This document shows, piece by piece, positions 12,246 to 24,022 of a stretch of 64,000 nucleotides of DNA (within the stretch, counting starts at the first letter, position 1; every line of letters begins with the position of its first letter). The translations under genes were made by a program, and so were the position numbers. The stretch comes from Albifimbria verrucaria (taxonomy: Eukaryota; Ascomycota; Sordariomycetes; Hypocreales; Stachybotryaceae). The notes beneath the pieces are model-generated. The model searched no databases and was not told where the DNA came from. It worked only from the letters and a program-made list of their open reading frames with translations. The stretch spans positions 1,426,001-1,490,000 of the forward strand of contig JAHREC010000030.1 of assembly GCA_020081605.1 (NCBI GenBank), read 5' to 3'.

Positions 12246-14188
12246 GTTGGCGGCGAGGACAATTTTGCAATGAACAAGACGGTCGGCTGCGGAATCTCGA
12301 AACGCTTATGAAGCAGAAGATGCCAAGAGAATTGAAAGCTTTCAAACAAGATGATTAGGAAACCCGACTCGAGAATTTTCCTCTTGGCACAGGCCCAGGA
12401 ATCCAGCTCTGTTTATTTCATTGCGCTACTTCCCCAGATGCGGCTGAATCTTGACTTGCATAATTACTCTAACTCGTTGCTACATGGTGGTCGAATCTGA
12501 GAATTGCTTCTAGCCATCTGGAGGTTACAGGCCGAACCCTTTTTCTGGTTACCATTGGTCTTAAGGTCGGCGCTGTGGAGACTAATATCATTCACCATGA
12601 CTTGGTGGGCCATCAGGCACAATAAAGCACCAATCATGGAAACTATGCAACCTGGGCTGCTCCTGTGGCGCAAGTTTAACTAAGCTTTCTTCGCCCGGCT
12701 AAATTTCAGGCGGCTAGCGGCACGCTGTTTATGCGGCTCTTTGGGGTTTTGCTTTGAAGCGAAGCCACCTAATCAAAGTGACGAGGGGGCCAAAAGACAA
12801 GGCATGGAGTCACGATAATCACGGAGCTACATGACTAGATACGCTACCTTCCAAAGAAGTTGTAAGCTTTTATCATTATTTCTATCATTTCAAGTTATGT
12901 TGTTTTCCATTCAATATCTCACTTCTCCAATGATTTTCTGCCCAACACACAATTCACTGAGGTAAGTATTTGTTTGTAGGAAAAACTGCATGTGCAGCAC
13001 TCTTTCAGGGACGGAAAAAGCCTAGGATTGACATCCTCTATGTGGGTCACTGCCGTGGGATTTGGTCCGGGCCAGTCAGCTCGTAATCGCTAAGGGAGCG
13101 ACACAGGGGACCAGGTCGCAATAAATCAGTCAAGACACGTGCAGGCTTTCGAACTAAGTTGTAAGTAATCTGTACTCCGTACGCTTGTCCTCGGACGTGA
13201 CCTCTACTATTGAACTTGTGCGAGGTATGCTCACTACTCGAAAACAAAACTTAACCAAGAATGGCTATTGACAAGAAAACGGCCAGGGCAATCTTCTGCT
13301 AGCTCATCGTACGTACAAAGATCTGGTTCACAGTGAAACGTGACAAGCTGCATTCATAGACTCGCCAGACGGGTTTTACAGGGTAGTCCTCTTTTCCCAA
13401 TCTTACCACGATGGTGCCAAATCCCCCTTTTTATGCCACTACACAGAAATCGCTGCTCCAATACGTCGGGAGTGAGGAAAGCCGAGGACCTAATACTTGA
13501 GCTAAGTCACTGTCTTCACAGTAGACGCTTCTCGAATGCCACAATCGTGTTATGGATTTTTGACGTATTGACATGTGCAAGTGTAATAGTTCTTTGCCTT
13601 TGTAGTCTTTGGTCGAATTCTCACAGCTACTTGTCCGACACCCCACTGATCTGCTACCCTAGAGTATGCCCAAATAGATTTTTGCCGTGGCTATGAGAAC
13701 CTCCATCTAAGGTAATATAACTTCTTCTTGTCTCTCTGTTGCTCGTGTAATAATTATGTATTCACAGTGCTACCCAAATCCCCAAACCTAAACAACGTAC
13801 CAATTTTGTGTAAAGCTCTTCCGCGCTAGCTTTTTCTTTTCTTTTCTTCCCCCAGACTAGCCATTGATATTGACCTTGTTGTTTTTAAGAGGTAGCAACC
13901 TCAATCGAGATAAATCGAGGGTGGACGCGCCTTCCCTTCGTTATTTGCTATCGTTCTAGAGGTCATGATTCATTCCTGGTAATCCTACCGTAACATGTGG
14001 AGTAATTGATAAGAACTCCAGACTAAACAACATGCGGATCAAGTGTGGATCAATAACGCCTAATTGGTCTCATGTCATCGTCATCGTCATCCATTCAGAG
14101 CTTCCACTGTATGATAAAACCAGCCACGAAGTGACTTAGTTTTTGTGATTTCGCAAGGGATCAGAAAAATCCATCACCATATATCGCA
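12246..14188. other. 1.9-kb intergenic region
   Basis: No supported gene. A frame at 13340-13696 lacks features. One copy of the TACTCCGTA motif is at about 13173-13184. A TCATCG microsatellite (about three units) lies near 14073-14091, shortly before the isoflavone-reductase-like gene. Confidence 0.5.
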
Positions 14189-15346
14189 ATGGAGTCAGTC
14201 AAACGCCGCAAAACTATGGGGTTCGAGAAGATAGCCATTTTTGGCGCCAGTGGCCAAATAGGGCACCGGATTCTGGACAATATCTTGAATTGCGAGAGCC
14301 AAGAGTTTTCCATTCGTTGCTTTGTTCCTCGGGAGAAACTTGGGAAATATGAAGGCTATGGAGATGCCAAAAGAGTTTCTGCGGTCGTTCTTGATCTTGA
14401 AAAACTTTCAAGGGAAAGCTTGGCTGCTGCTTTGAAGGGCGTTGATGTTGTCATCAGTGCTCTTAACGGCGATGCTCTCGAAGCGCAGGGTGTAATTCAG
14501 GATGCTGCTGCAGATGCTGGTGTGCAGAGATTCTATCCAAGCGAATTTGGCATGCATCACATCTACAGGAAACCCGGCGATGCACAAGGTTACATTCACC
14601 CTGTAAGTTCTTACGGGTTCAGGCTTGAGAAGTATGACAGCTAACCTGCTCTAGATGTGGAATATTAAAGCAAGGAAAGTCAGTAAGGAATGATAAAAGA
14701 ATTTAGCTAACTGTGTCTCAGGCTCGTTGAGCAAGCAGTACTGCACCCGGCGGTTGTTGAGGGTAAAATGAGTTTTACCGTTATCGGTTGTGGTGACTTT
14801 TATAACCAGGACCGAGAAAAATATGGTGTCCATGGACACAAAGGGTGTTTCTCAATATGTACTGCCCGTCATTGGTGACGCTGATGCCAAGGCTGATTTT
14901 ACACATCTTGACGATTTCGCCGCGTTTTTGGTTGCGACACTCTGTGAGCCCGATAAATCAGAGGATCAGTTCTTGAACTTTGTTAGCGATACCATCTCTC
15001 ACAAGGAGATTGGGCTGCTATTGGAGAAATTTACAGGCAAGCCAGTGCGTACAGAGATAATTCCCTAGAAGATATGCACAAGGTCATTGCAGATCCCTCT
15101 TCCGCTCCAGAGCATTTGAAAGGGAATTCGGCATTTCCTGTGGACTTTTGGTTTCTTGTGAAGGGAGCACAAGGCCAAGGAAGATTTTTGCGACCTCGGA
15201 GTCAGATCCATAATCGTCTTTTCCCACATGTCAAGACTAAAGGATTTGAAGAGTATTTCCAGGAGAATTTTGCGGCATCCGAAGCTCAACCCTCTCCAGG
15301 AATGGCGGCATATTCCCAATCGAGCCAGATATCCCAGGGGAAGTAG
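14189..15346 (+). CDS. isoflavone reductase-like NAD(P)-dependent protein, frame-broken
   Basis: Atypical short-chain dehydrogenase of the NmrA/isoflavone reductase (CipA-like) group. The N-terminal nucleotide-binding motif reads IAIFGASGQIG, followed by GVDVVISALNG and QRFYPSEFG, family landmarks. Intron 1 is clear at 14603-14654 (GTAAGT...CTAG) and exon 2 begins MWNIKAR. A second intron probably ends at the CAG before LVEQAVLHPAVVEG (about 14721), but its donor is not clean. The frame changes near 14815-14822 (run of five A) and near 15060-15066 (CCC), after which LEDMHKVIADPSSAPEHL and FPVDFWFLVKG complete the normal C-terminus. Total size would be near 330 residues, as usual. It lies tail-to-tail with the ABM-fold gene. 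Confidence 0.8.
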
Positions 15347-15841
15347 AGAAGAAGTACTGGATTGACTAGCGAGTGTGTAGGCGACGGCCAATACCGCAAA
15401 ATACACCCAGGAATCTGTGTGTGTCTAGCAGGGCTCCTGCTGCTGGTCTCAATCCTTCTTTGATCTATCATTGGATGCATGGCTTTTGTCACCATGGCAT
15501 GTTTTCTAAACCTGGTCATTCTTTTGCCTGAGGGCGGATTTAAAGTGCCTGTGGACGGAAATGAGTGACAGCACAAACCTATACGATGATGGAAGTGCGC
15601 AATTCCACCAACGGAAGATGGTCAGGTGAAGTTCGCTTGTGTCACGCTGACTCGAAGCGTCCATGGTGCAAGATGCCATTACTGCCCCAAAAACCTGCGA
15701 ATAGCAAACTGGAGGAATCTTGAGGAAAACGCGAAGAGTCACTTTGAGGAGCTGGGTTAAAGAAACAGCCATTGTTTAAACCTAAAGCTGAATCACAATT
15801 CTTTTCTTTCGCGAAGCTTGGATTCTATGTGAAACCCATCT
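15347..15841. other. short intergenic region between convergent genes
   Basis: Separates the 3' end of the isoflavone-reductase-like gene from the 3' end of the ABM-fold gene. Frames here on the minus strand show no domain. Confidence 0.5.
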
Positions 15842-16218
15842 TCACTGAGGCACGACAACATCCTTAGAAGTATCCAGTTCCTCATGACGCCTTAGATCCA
15901 TCGGTTTCTCAAGTAGTGGAATGACATATGGGTCAAAAGTTTTCCAATATGGGTTTTCAAGATGGTATTTTTGGCTCTGCAGATCGTCAACGGTGATATT
16001 TCATAACAAGGGTACACACTGAGTCTTACGGCCTCGTTTTCGAAACGCTCCACAATTGTAAAAGCGCGTGGGTCGTGGACATCCTGCATCACGAACCAAT
16101 TAATCGTTTCGCGATCATTGACGTAAACCCGAGAAGCTTCGATCAGTTTGGCTTTGAGTTTGGGGACAGAGTCCGGATGCGAGTTGGCATAAAGATGAAC
16201 AGTAATCGTGTAAACCAT
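15842..16218 (-). CDS. small antibiotic-biosynthesis-monooxygenase (ABM) fold protein
   Basis: A 107-residue protein of the dimeric alpha+beta barrel (ABM) fold. Exon 1 is 16218-16030, intron 16029-15977 (53 nt, GTAAGA...GCAG), exon 2 15976-15842. Splicing joins FENEA to SQKYHLENPYW, giving a continuous protein ending DLRRHEELDTSKDVVVPQ. Family features are the MVYTITVHLY first strand, a regular helix (KLKAKLIEASRVY), ETINWFVMQDVHDP and FTIVERFE. Such proteins act as cofactor-free monooxygenases or as small-molecule binders, and the substrate is unknown. The gene is intact, unlike its neighbour, so damage in this window is not uniform. Confidence 0.85.
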
Positions 16219-17839
16219 GATGGCAGTCGGAGGACTTCGAATCGGAGCGAGTTCCGATGCGAATGAAGCGCGAAAGGTGCAGTAAAAGGCTGGGTTGAAG
16301 TTTCCTACTAGAGCACGATGAGGGGAAACCGGGACTAGTCATCGTTTAGATTAGTCAGGACAAGGCGCCACTCTCATTGGCATGATTTTTGACTTGCAAC
16401 CCAGTCGATATTGTCGCTAATTTGAGCGACCTGTGTCATGTCGAATTCCGCTCCAACATAATCATAAGCATCATATCGTGTCTTAAAACATTTGGCAGAT
16501 TGCCAGCTGGTAGATTTACTAGTATTTTAATTAAATAGAATGTAGCTACATAAGACTGATTAAAGCTTATGTAGAGTTCTAAAATGGCTGCAAGGACAAG
16601 CGCAATGATGAAGATGTCGTAGAGGTTTCACACTTCCTACAGCTTAGCACACCCAAGGAAATTTTGTCGTACGAAATTCAGGAGCGGCTACTGGTAGTAT
16701 GCACACATTAACTAGCTGTATGATTGTTTGGCTTGCTACGACTAATCACCATGAATCAGCATTGAATCACAACTGCCAAACTATTTAGTCTATTTGGTAT
16801 ATTCCTGGAGAACGTCCCAATTTCATCATGTCTTGTAAGATGTCTATGGGCAGTGATTCATGCATTTATAATCATGTCCATATGGCCTCAGAGCAGATAT
16901 GGAATGGATTCGAGCATGTCCTTCTGAAATCTAAACCTAAAAGATACATAACCTTGCAAGATTTACAATTGCAGGTGTCATAATAGAGAACCGTCTGATA
17001 CCCTCTAGAATATAATTAATGCCGATTTGCGCCCAACTTCAAGACCAAGTCCCGCATTGATAAGTCTTAGATTTAGGCACTCTGTAACTATATATGGGGC
17101 CGCATTGAATCTCATCCTTATAATAATCGAGAAAGACTCAAATAAACTGGTGGCCTCTACGACGAGGAAAATTGGAAATACGAAGTCTTCCCTGTCACAA
17201 CGTATTGGCCCTGGGTACCCCTTTACACCTCTAACTTCAAACTTATTCCCACTTTTGAGTAACTTTGAAGAGTAGATTTGCCCTGTAACAATATTTCTTG
17301 ATAATGTGCGCAAGTTAGCAATATTGTTGCACCGTAGACTGGAGTGCATAGGCATTTACTAAGCAACCTGGGTAGATTTTGGAGTATGCTTGTCCATACT
17401 AACCCAACAAAGAGTGGTGTTGTGCGACAATTTTCCTGTCAAGGAATACCTACGGCCATTCCTTAGAATATTGGATCGTTACACAAGGGCTGAGCAGGTA
17501 ATGGCCACGCGTTTCATTGCGAGGCATGTTTCTCCCACGTAGCTCAATGTTGTCGATGGCTTGAACCATGGCTATGAACATTCGACCCTTACTCGATGCT
17601 TGTCGATTTGGAAGACTAAATAATGCACGCTTGTGGCACAGGCGCACATTTGCTTTGAATACAACCTACCATGACGTTGTAATTTTGCATGAATATCGGG
17701 GTGATCGGAGGACTTAGTCCTGGTGAATTGCTATAAAAGCAAACACAAAGTAACGGAGGTTTAGATTCGGAACACCATCAACGCCTTGATTTTCCTCTCT
17801 TTCTAGTATCGATCCATTTATTAGCTGTTTTGGAACATC
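16219..17839. other. 1.6-kb intergenic region
   Basis: AT-rich with only short unsupported frames. The last 120 bases form a plausible promoter/leader for the subtilase: a TATAAA-containing segment (CTATAAAAGC) lies near 17730, about 110 bases before the start codon. Confidence 0.5.
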
Positions 17840-20637
17840 ATGGTTTATCTAAGTCTTGCTCTGTCACTCCTATTAGCTGCACCAACAGCGTTTGCAGCCA
17901 AAAATCCGATGGGAGAGCCTCGAAAACCGTCCCCGGCGCGTATATCGTGGAGTTTGATGAATTAGCGGTAAGTATTCTTTGGAATCCAAGGTTCTTTCTA
18001 AACAGTGACACATTCTTACGATACTTAGAACGCGAATCAATTTCACGCGCAAGCAGAGCCCGAATATGAAACTCGCATGCAATTTAACCACGAGTTGTTC
18101 AAAGGTATATCCATTCAGCTCAAAGATGTTGATACAGTACCGCCGAAGACTTGGCAGATCAATTGGCATCTCTCCCGGCTGTTAAGAACATTTGGCCTGT
18201 GAAGCTATATGACCGTCCTGAATTCGAAAAAAATGGTCAGACCAAGACCAGGCTCGCGATAAAGCTGTACCTAACTCATCTATTCGCAAGAGACAGGGTG
18301 AAAGTACCGCTCTTGGCAATGCGCCGCACGTCATGACCCAGGTCGATAAGCTGCATGCCCGGGGCATTACTGGCGAAGGCATTACTATTGCGGTCATTGA
18401 TACTGGCATAAGTAGCCATAAGTAAACCTGTGGGTAGAGGCATAGCGGCAAGCAGAAACTGATATGCTTAGATTGATTATCATCACCCTGCCTTTGGTGG
18501 CTGCTTCGGCAAAGGCTGCGTTATTACCCATGGCTATGATCTGGTTGGTGATGGCTACGATGGGTTTAACACTCCTACTCCTGATGACGACCCGGATGAT
18601 ACGTGCGAAGGCCATGGTACCCATGTGGCTGGAATCATTGCTGCTAGAGGCGAAAATCCATTTGGATTCACGGGTGCTGCTCCTGGAGCTAACCTTGCCG
18701 CATACCGTGTTTTTGGATGCCCACCTGAGAAAGTTTCAGCCGAGATTCTCATCAGTGCCTTCAACAGAGCGTACGAGGAGGGAGCAGACATCATCACCGC
18801 ATCTATTTCATTTCCAAACGGCTGGTCCTCTGATGTTACAGCGGTTGCCATCAGTCGTATAGTGGAAAAAGGCATACCATGCACTTTAGCCGCGGGCAAC
18901 AACGTCATAGGCTTGTTCGACAGCCAAACTGGAGCTGACGGGAAGGGAGTGACTTCTGTGGCATCATTTGACAACATAAACTTGCCGCGATATTTTAACG
19001 AAGGGTTCTATACCGTCAACAATGGCTCTAGCGTGTCTTTCGCATGGGAGTATTCTCAACCTGCCGCATTTGATGGAGTTAATCGAGAGCTATGGGTCAC
19101 CAGCTACGACTTGAATAACACCCGAGATGCCTGTACCCTCTGCCCGATGATACACCAGATCTTGGCGAGTACAACGTCCTCATTCGCCGCAGTAGTGAGT
19201 GCAACTTCACAACGCAGGCTATCAATATAGCCGCTAAAGGGGCTCGATTCTTTATTGTATACAATGATAAAAACGAAGTCTCTTGGTTCGACCTTGAAGG
19301 TGTTGAAAAATCCAGGGCGCGGCCATGGTGACCCAAGAAACTGGATCGGTATGGGTGAAAGCGCTCGAGGCTGGATCAATTGTCAAGGCAAGACTTGAAG
19401 ATAGTGAAAAGACAGGAAGTGCTATCTTCATACTGGATAATCAAGATAGCGGGGTGCTGTCAGTATATTTACTTGCTGGGGTCCAACGTTTGAGATGGAT
19501 TTCAAGCCGCAATATGGTGCCCCGGTGGTAACATTTTCTCTACCAACCCTCTGGAAGATGGCAGTTATGATGTTAGATCAGGAACATCCATGGCGACACC
19601 TTTCGTTGCTGCTGCCTACGCCTTGATTGCCCAGGCCCGAGGTATCAAGCCCAATCCAGGGTTGTTCGAGAATCTTCTTGCTTCAACGGCCAATCCCCAG
19701 CTCTTTTATGGGCGTCAGGGTTTCAAAGATTGGCTTGCTCCGGCGGCTCAACAAGGCGCTGGTCTTATTCAAGTCTACGACGCTGCTTACACGAGCGTAT
19801 ATTTGGAGCCTTCGAGCCTTTCCTTCAATGACACTGCCAACTCCCTGGTACCCTCAATTTCACAATTGTCAACACCAGTAATGGAAAAGTCACTTTCGAC
19901 GTAACACATATCCCTACAAACACTTTGTATACACTCAATGAGGACGCAGCTGAGCCTTATTGGAGGCCTGTTTGGGTACCAGGTCAAGACTCACCCGCAC
20001 ATGCTGAACTCAATTTTAGCTCCTCCAAAGTCACCATTGCCGCAGGCGATGTGACCACTATCGCCGTTTCTGCAACCCCCAAAGGGCTTGATGAAAATCG
20101 TTATCCCTATTGGTCTGGGTTCATTGCCGTGAATGGCTCCGACGGCAGTTCGCTATCTCTGCCATACCAAGGGCTTTCAGGTTCTTTGAAAAAGCAAAGT
20201 TGGTTTTAAATGAAGGAGATACACTGATTGTTGACTCCACTGGATATCGGCAAGATCCACTCCCTGCCAATATGACCTTCACGCTGCCACCTCCAGGACA
20301 ATTTGTGGATACTTCAGAAGTTCCTATTCCTGTCTTGTATCTTGAAAAAGCATGGGGATCGTCACGCATCACTGCTGATGTCGTCTCATTAGCCTCCAAT
20401 GAGACAAATAATACTAAGATCATCGGTCAGGCATTTGGGTTCCTGATTTCTCATAGACCTCGAGGGAGTGAGGAATGGATTTGGTGGGGCCAGCTGAACA
20501 GCGGAGAATATGCGCCTGCCGGTGAGTATAAGATTGTCACCAGGTTACTTCGTATTTTCGGTGATGTATCGAAGGAAGAAGACTGGATCGTTGTAGAATC
20601 AACACCATTCGAGATTCGATATAAAGATTCAGCTTAA
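17840..20637 (+). CDS. secreted subtilisin-like serine protease (S8, Vpr-type), multiply frame-broken
   Basis: An extracellular S8 protease resembling minor extracellular protease Vpr. In order: signal peptide MVYLSLALSLLLAAPTAFA; propeptide (VPGAYIVEF; TAEDLADQLASLPAVKNIWPV); catalytic Asp in AVIDTGI (codon 18399); catalytic His in GHGTHVAGI (about 18610); AAGNN oxyanion region; an inserted PA-like segment (about 19120-19480); catalytic Ser in GTSMATPFVAA (codon 19587); C-terminal Fn3-like domain (about 19800-20630). One intron is clear at 17968-18028, and another seems to end at TTAG just before DYHHPAFGG (about 18471), although its donor is abnormal. Frame breaks occur near 17925, 18135, 18229-18235 (seven A), 19135, 19320, 19460, 19850 and 20195. 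All three catalytic residues survive. Confidence 0.85.
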
Positions 20638-21903
20638 CATGATAAATTATACGGTGGCAGGGTACCCATTTTATCAATGGTAAAAGAAAGTGTTATTGTC
20701 TTTCTCTTACTAGTACAAAGATCAAATCACAAGGAATTTCTGTGTGCATATCAACTATGAAATGGTTGATTTAGAGAAAAGTGGCGGTCGTGGAATGTAG
20801 GCAACAATCAAGCACTTGATATACTACAGTGAGATGACAAAAGTTTCGCTCACCTCGCGAATTCCATTCAGACAAAGGGCTTTACGTATAAGAGGTCTTG
20901 ATAACTGTAAATTAACTTGGTAATTTATTCTCATATTATTATAAGTCTATCATACTTTTAGTCGTTTATTTCTAGGTATTTGGTTGATTTTTGTCGAGAT
21001 GTCTGCGCTACATATGCGAATTTTCTGCGCTTTCACTGTAATAATAAAGAGATGCGGGCCAGTCCGTACGACAGTACAACGCCTGCACAATTACGATTGG
21101 TACGTCTTGTTTCGAATTGGGTCTCCTACTGATGGATCTATAACCGTCATATGGTTGGAGGGTAGGCCATTCGGCTTCACTACTTTCACGTTTACAGGGG
21201 CTATCTATCTTCCAGTTCCGATAAGATTCTCGATTACTGCAGAAAGACTAGTACAAATCACCACAGGAACTGCAGCATGAACAGCACATGCCTTCACCTG
21301 TGATTCTCTCCCATAAGGCCATAGAATATGCGTGCGCAAATGACTACGAAAGAGGACAATATTATACTCGCTTGAATGTAGTATAAAATCTCTGCAGAAA
21401 AGTAAAGTCGGATTTGCTGAAGGAGTGTAATCAAGCTATTTAACCAACTCCTATGACCATAGTAGCGCCACTAAGCTATTCATGCCGGAGTAGATCTAGG
21501 GAAGAGTGCCTTTTCATGATTAGCAAGGTTGAGAATGGGAAACTAGCCTTTCAACATAAGATTAATCACTAAGCCTGCGGTTGATAAGGGGATGAGATTA
21601 ATATCAGATGCTGTAAGGAAACTCCAAGAATGTCATTGTTCCACGGACCACAGAAGGTGTACCACCGAGGCTTTGAGTCGGAGGCGAGACAAAGGCTTCA
21701 ATTCCGTCTACGTAGCGGCCTTTTAACGAGGTTTAAATCTTCAATAAATGTCACTCGAGTAGGAAAAGACACCAAAGTTGATAGACTGTTTGCCAGTCTC
21801 ACTAGTCTATCGTCAGGATACAGTATCGTGATGTATTTGGTTATCAACTAAAACTTGGACGCTCAAAAATGTCAAATTGGAACGTGATTTCGTTCTCATC
21901 CTA
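20638..21903. other. intergenic region
   Basis: AT-rich, with frames at 20984-21280 and 21630-21851 that lack any recognisable domain. It separates the subtilase from the 3' end of the Rieske oxygenase gene. Confidence 0.5.
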
Positions 21904-23220
21904 TCAAAAACCTTTAATTTCTGTCGCAAGCGAATCAGCGATGCCCAGCGTCTCTCCTTTGTTCCTGCAGCAGTCCACAGCTGTACAAAAACTTTCATCT
22001 TTTGAGTCGCTGTGGCAGATGTGGGGACGACCTGCTGCGCTGGCCAGATCTCTCTCCCGGCACTCTGTTCTCTTTCATAATGAGTTCTTACAATGTCTCG
22101 CACCATGCCTTGGAAGAAAAGGGGCCCTTTTCAAGCTCCGGATGCATCTCGCCGTTGACAAATACGCCTGCGTTGAGATTTTTCTGTGCATTACTGCAAA
22201 GATATTTATCCTCGGACATAATGCGTTTGTACATATCGCTGATGATTTGAAAGTCTTCGTCGCTTGAGTTCTTGTTCCGATAGACTTCGTAACGCATGGT
22301 GGATTGAGTGGGACCACTTGGGACGAAGCGTTGGATGAAGAAGAAGTGTGGACTTGCTGCTATCAATACTAACTTCACTCAACGTGTTGGACAAAACACT
22401 TACGTAACATTCATAGAAGCGTTGGGCCAGTAATAAGTGGCTGCGACTCGGAATCCATTGTCAATCTGGTCCGGCGTTGGGTTTCGAAGTGCTGGATATG
22501 TGCGTCTTTTACATTGACATAGTAAGAATTTAAATCGGCAATGGAGGAAATGTCAGGGTGTGCGACTTTGCAGTGGTAGCATTCGTTGTAATTGTCGGCC
22601 AAGACCTTCCAATTGTATTCACCCTCCATCTCCCAATGGTGGTCAAACTGATAGTCCTCGAAATTGTAATGCACGAACCTCGGTTGCTCATCAACACCAT
22701 CAAAATCCTGGGTCCAAGGCACCTCTGGCTTTTCACCAGCATCCAAGTTCACCCAGATGAAACCGTTTTTGTCAACGTGAACATGGATTGGGAAAAGGTT
22801 ATTGCTTGACTTGTCAAAATTTGGTAGATCCTGGTAGCCTGGAGCCTTGGCGAGTTTGCCACTAAGACCGTATGACCATCCGTGGTATTTACAAGAGAAT
22901 ATCAAGCTATTCCCTTCTTCCTTGGTGACAACTGGAAAAGCGCGGTGCCTGCAGATATTGTGGAAAGCGTTGATGTTGTCCTTGTGATCTCGTACAATGA
23001 CGAACTGGAAGCCAGCAACATCGTATCGCACCCAATCGCCAGGCTTGCTGATCCTAGCTTTATGTGTTGTGAGAAGCCATTTTCTAGAAAAAATGGCGCG
23101 CCGCTCTAGCTCATACATTTCTTGGGAGGTGTACCATGAGGATGGAAGGGCTCTGACGGATGATTTCTCATCCGTCTTTGCGGTTGCACTTTGACCAAGA
23201 TAATTCCGCAAGTAATTCAT
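21904..23220 (-). CDS. Rieske non-haem iron oxygenase (choline monooxygenase / betaine demethylase type), frame-broken
   Basis: Alpha subunit of a Rieske-type oxygenase, close to fungal proteins called choline monooxygenase and to betaine demethylases. The Rieske 2Fe-2S motif is Cys90-x-His92-x17-Cys110-x2-His113. The mononuclear iron site is DNYNECYHCKVAHPD (His216, His221), with the bridging Asp207-Asn region before it. After a frame break near 22455 the reading AATYYWPNASMNV leads into an intron (about 22405-22360, GTAAGT...). The next exon holds PHFFFIQRFVPSG and MRYEVYRNK. A further break lies near 22120 before MVRDIVRTHYEREQ, and the last codons (stop about 21904) are uncertain. The enzyme needs a reductase, and none is seen nearby. 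It is divergent from the FAD oxidase. Confidence 0.85.
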
Positions 23221-23496
23221 GATAAAGGAACCAATGTCCAGATGTGATGAAGCGAAATCAAATTACTGAATGTAAAGATTGAGAGTGTGACCGTGTAAGT
23301 GTTACTGGGCCTCTCACTTCATGGGATGCTTTCCAGTCTATATACCACAGCTGAATAGAGCTGACTAAATCTCCTGTCCAATACATTCTTTACCATACCC
23401 CTCGGACTGCAAGCCCGATGCCACTTACACCTAGAATCGTAATAGCAACGCATCACCGACGTCGAGTGTATCAGGTGTTGTCAACACGGAGCGCCA

Positions 23497-23516
23497 TGCC
23501 GATCACGTGATCGGCA
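23497..23516. promoter_or_regulatory. 20-bp perfect palindrome, CCG-N10-CGG element
   Basis: The bases TGCCGATCACGTGATCGGCA are identical to their reverse complement. Inside lies CCG-ATCACGTGAT-CGG (23499-23514), the everted triplet layout bound by many Zn2Cys6 dimers, around a CACGTG core. It sits 279 bases before the Rieske start. A near copy precedes the dimethylglycine oxidase-like gene. Confidence 0.7.
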
Positions 23517-23783
23517 CTTCTCCATCCTTATCTCTCAACTGCAGCTTGAACCCTGGCCACGGAGATCAAGGGCGGATTGAGTACTAAGCTTTGTGGCCGC
23601 GTCATCTCCGCCTCAACCACGTCCTGGAGCAGGAGACCATACGGGGTCTGAGAGCTTTGGCTTTCTGCTGCCCTTGCTTTGCGCAAGACCTTGACCAGAT
23701 GCCATCGTGTGCTCTTGATATCATGAGCGCTAACAAGTTACGAAATAGTTTCGTAACCACGGCCCACTTGAGTAGATATCTAA

Positions 23784-23797
23784 GTCATGTGATCGGC
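23784..23797 (-). promoter_or_regulatory. half copy of the cluster element
   Basis: Read on the minus strand this is GCCGATCACATGAC, identical over 14 bases to 28835-28848. The second triplet (CGG) is lacking here. It lies about 226 bases upstream of the FAD oxidase start codon. Confidence 0.6.
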
Positions 23798-24022
23798 CGA
23801 GGCCGCTCATTGTAGGCCGATTTACGGAATGAGACCCCTCAGTAGTCAAGGCGTTGAGGGAGGAAAGCCGCTGTTGTCTTGATAAGTAGCATCCAACTGC
23901 ACGATCCAGCTACAGAAGCCTAAGGTATCTGTCGTCAGTGCATCATCGTTCTGCATTCCTTGGTCACGCTACCCCACTCATCGAGCCTTCGTGTTTTCTT
24001 GTCCATCATTCTCCAGTTCGAC

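Larger units (their letters stand above)
23221..24022. promoter_or_regulatory. divergent promoter shared by Rieske oxygenase and FAD oxidase
   Basis: The 802 bases between the start codons of the Rieske gene (-, 23220) and the FAD oxidase gene (+, 24023). It contains a 20-bp perfect palindrome and a related half-element, listed separately. Head-to-head arrangement of two enzymes of one probable pathway suggests shared control. No coding sequence is supported; the frame at 23591-23815 lacks features. Confidence 0.65.
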
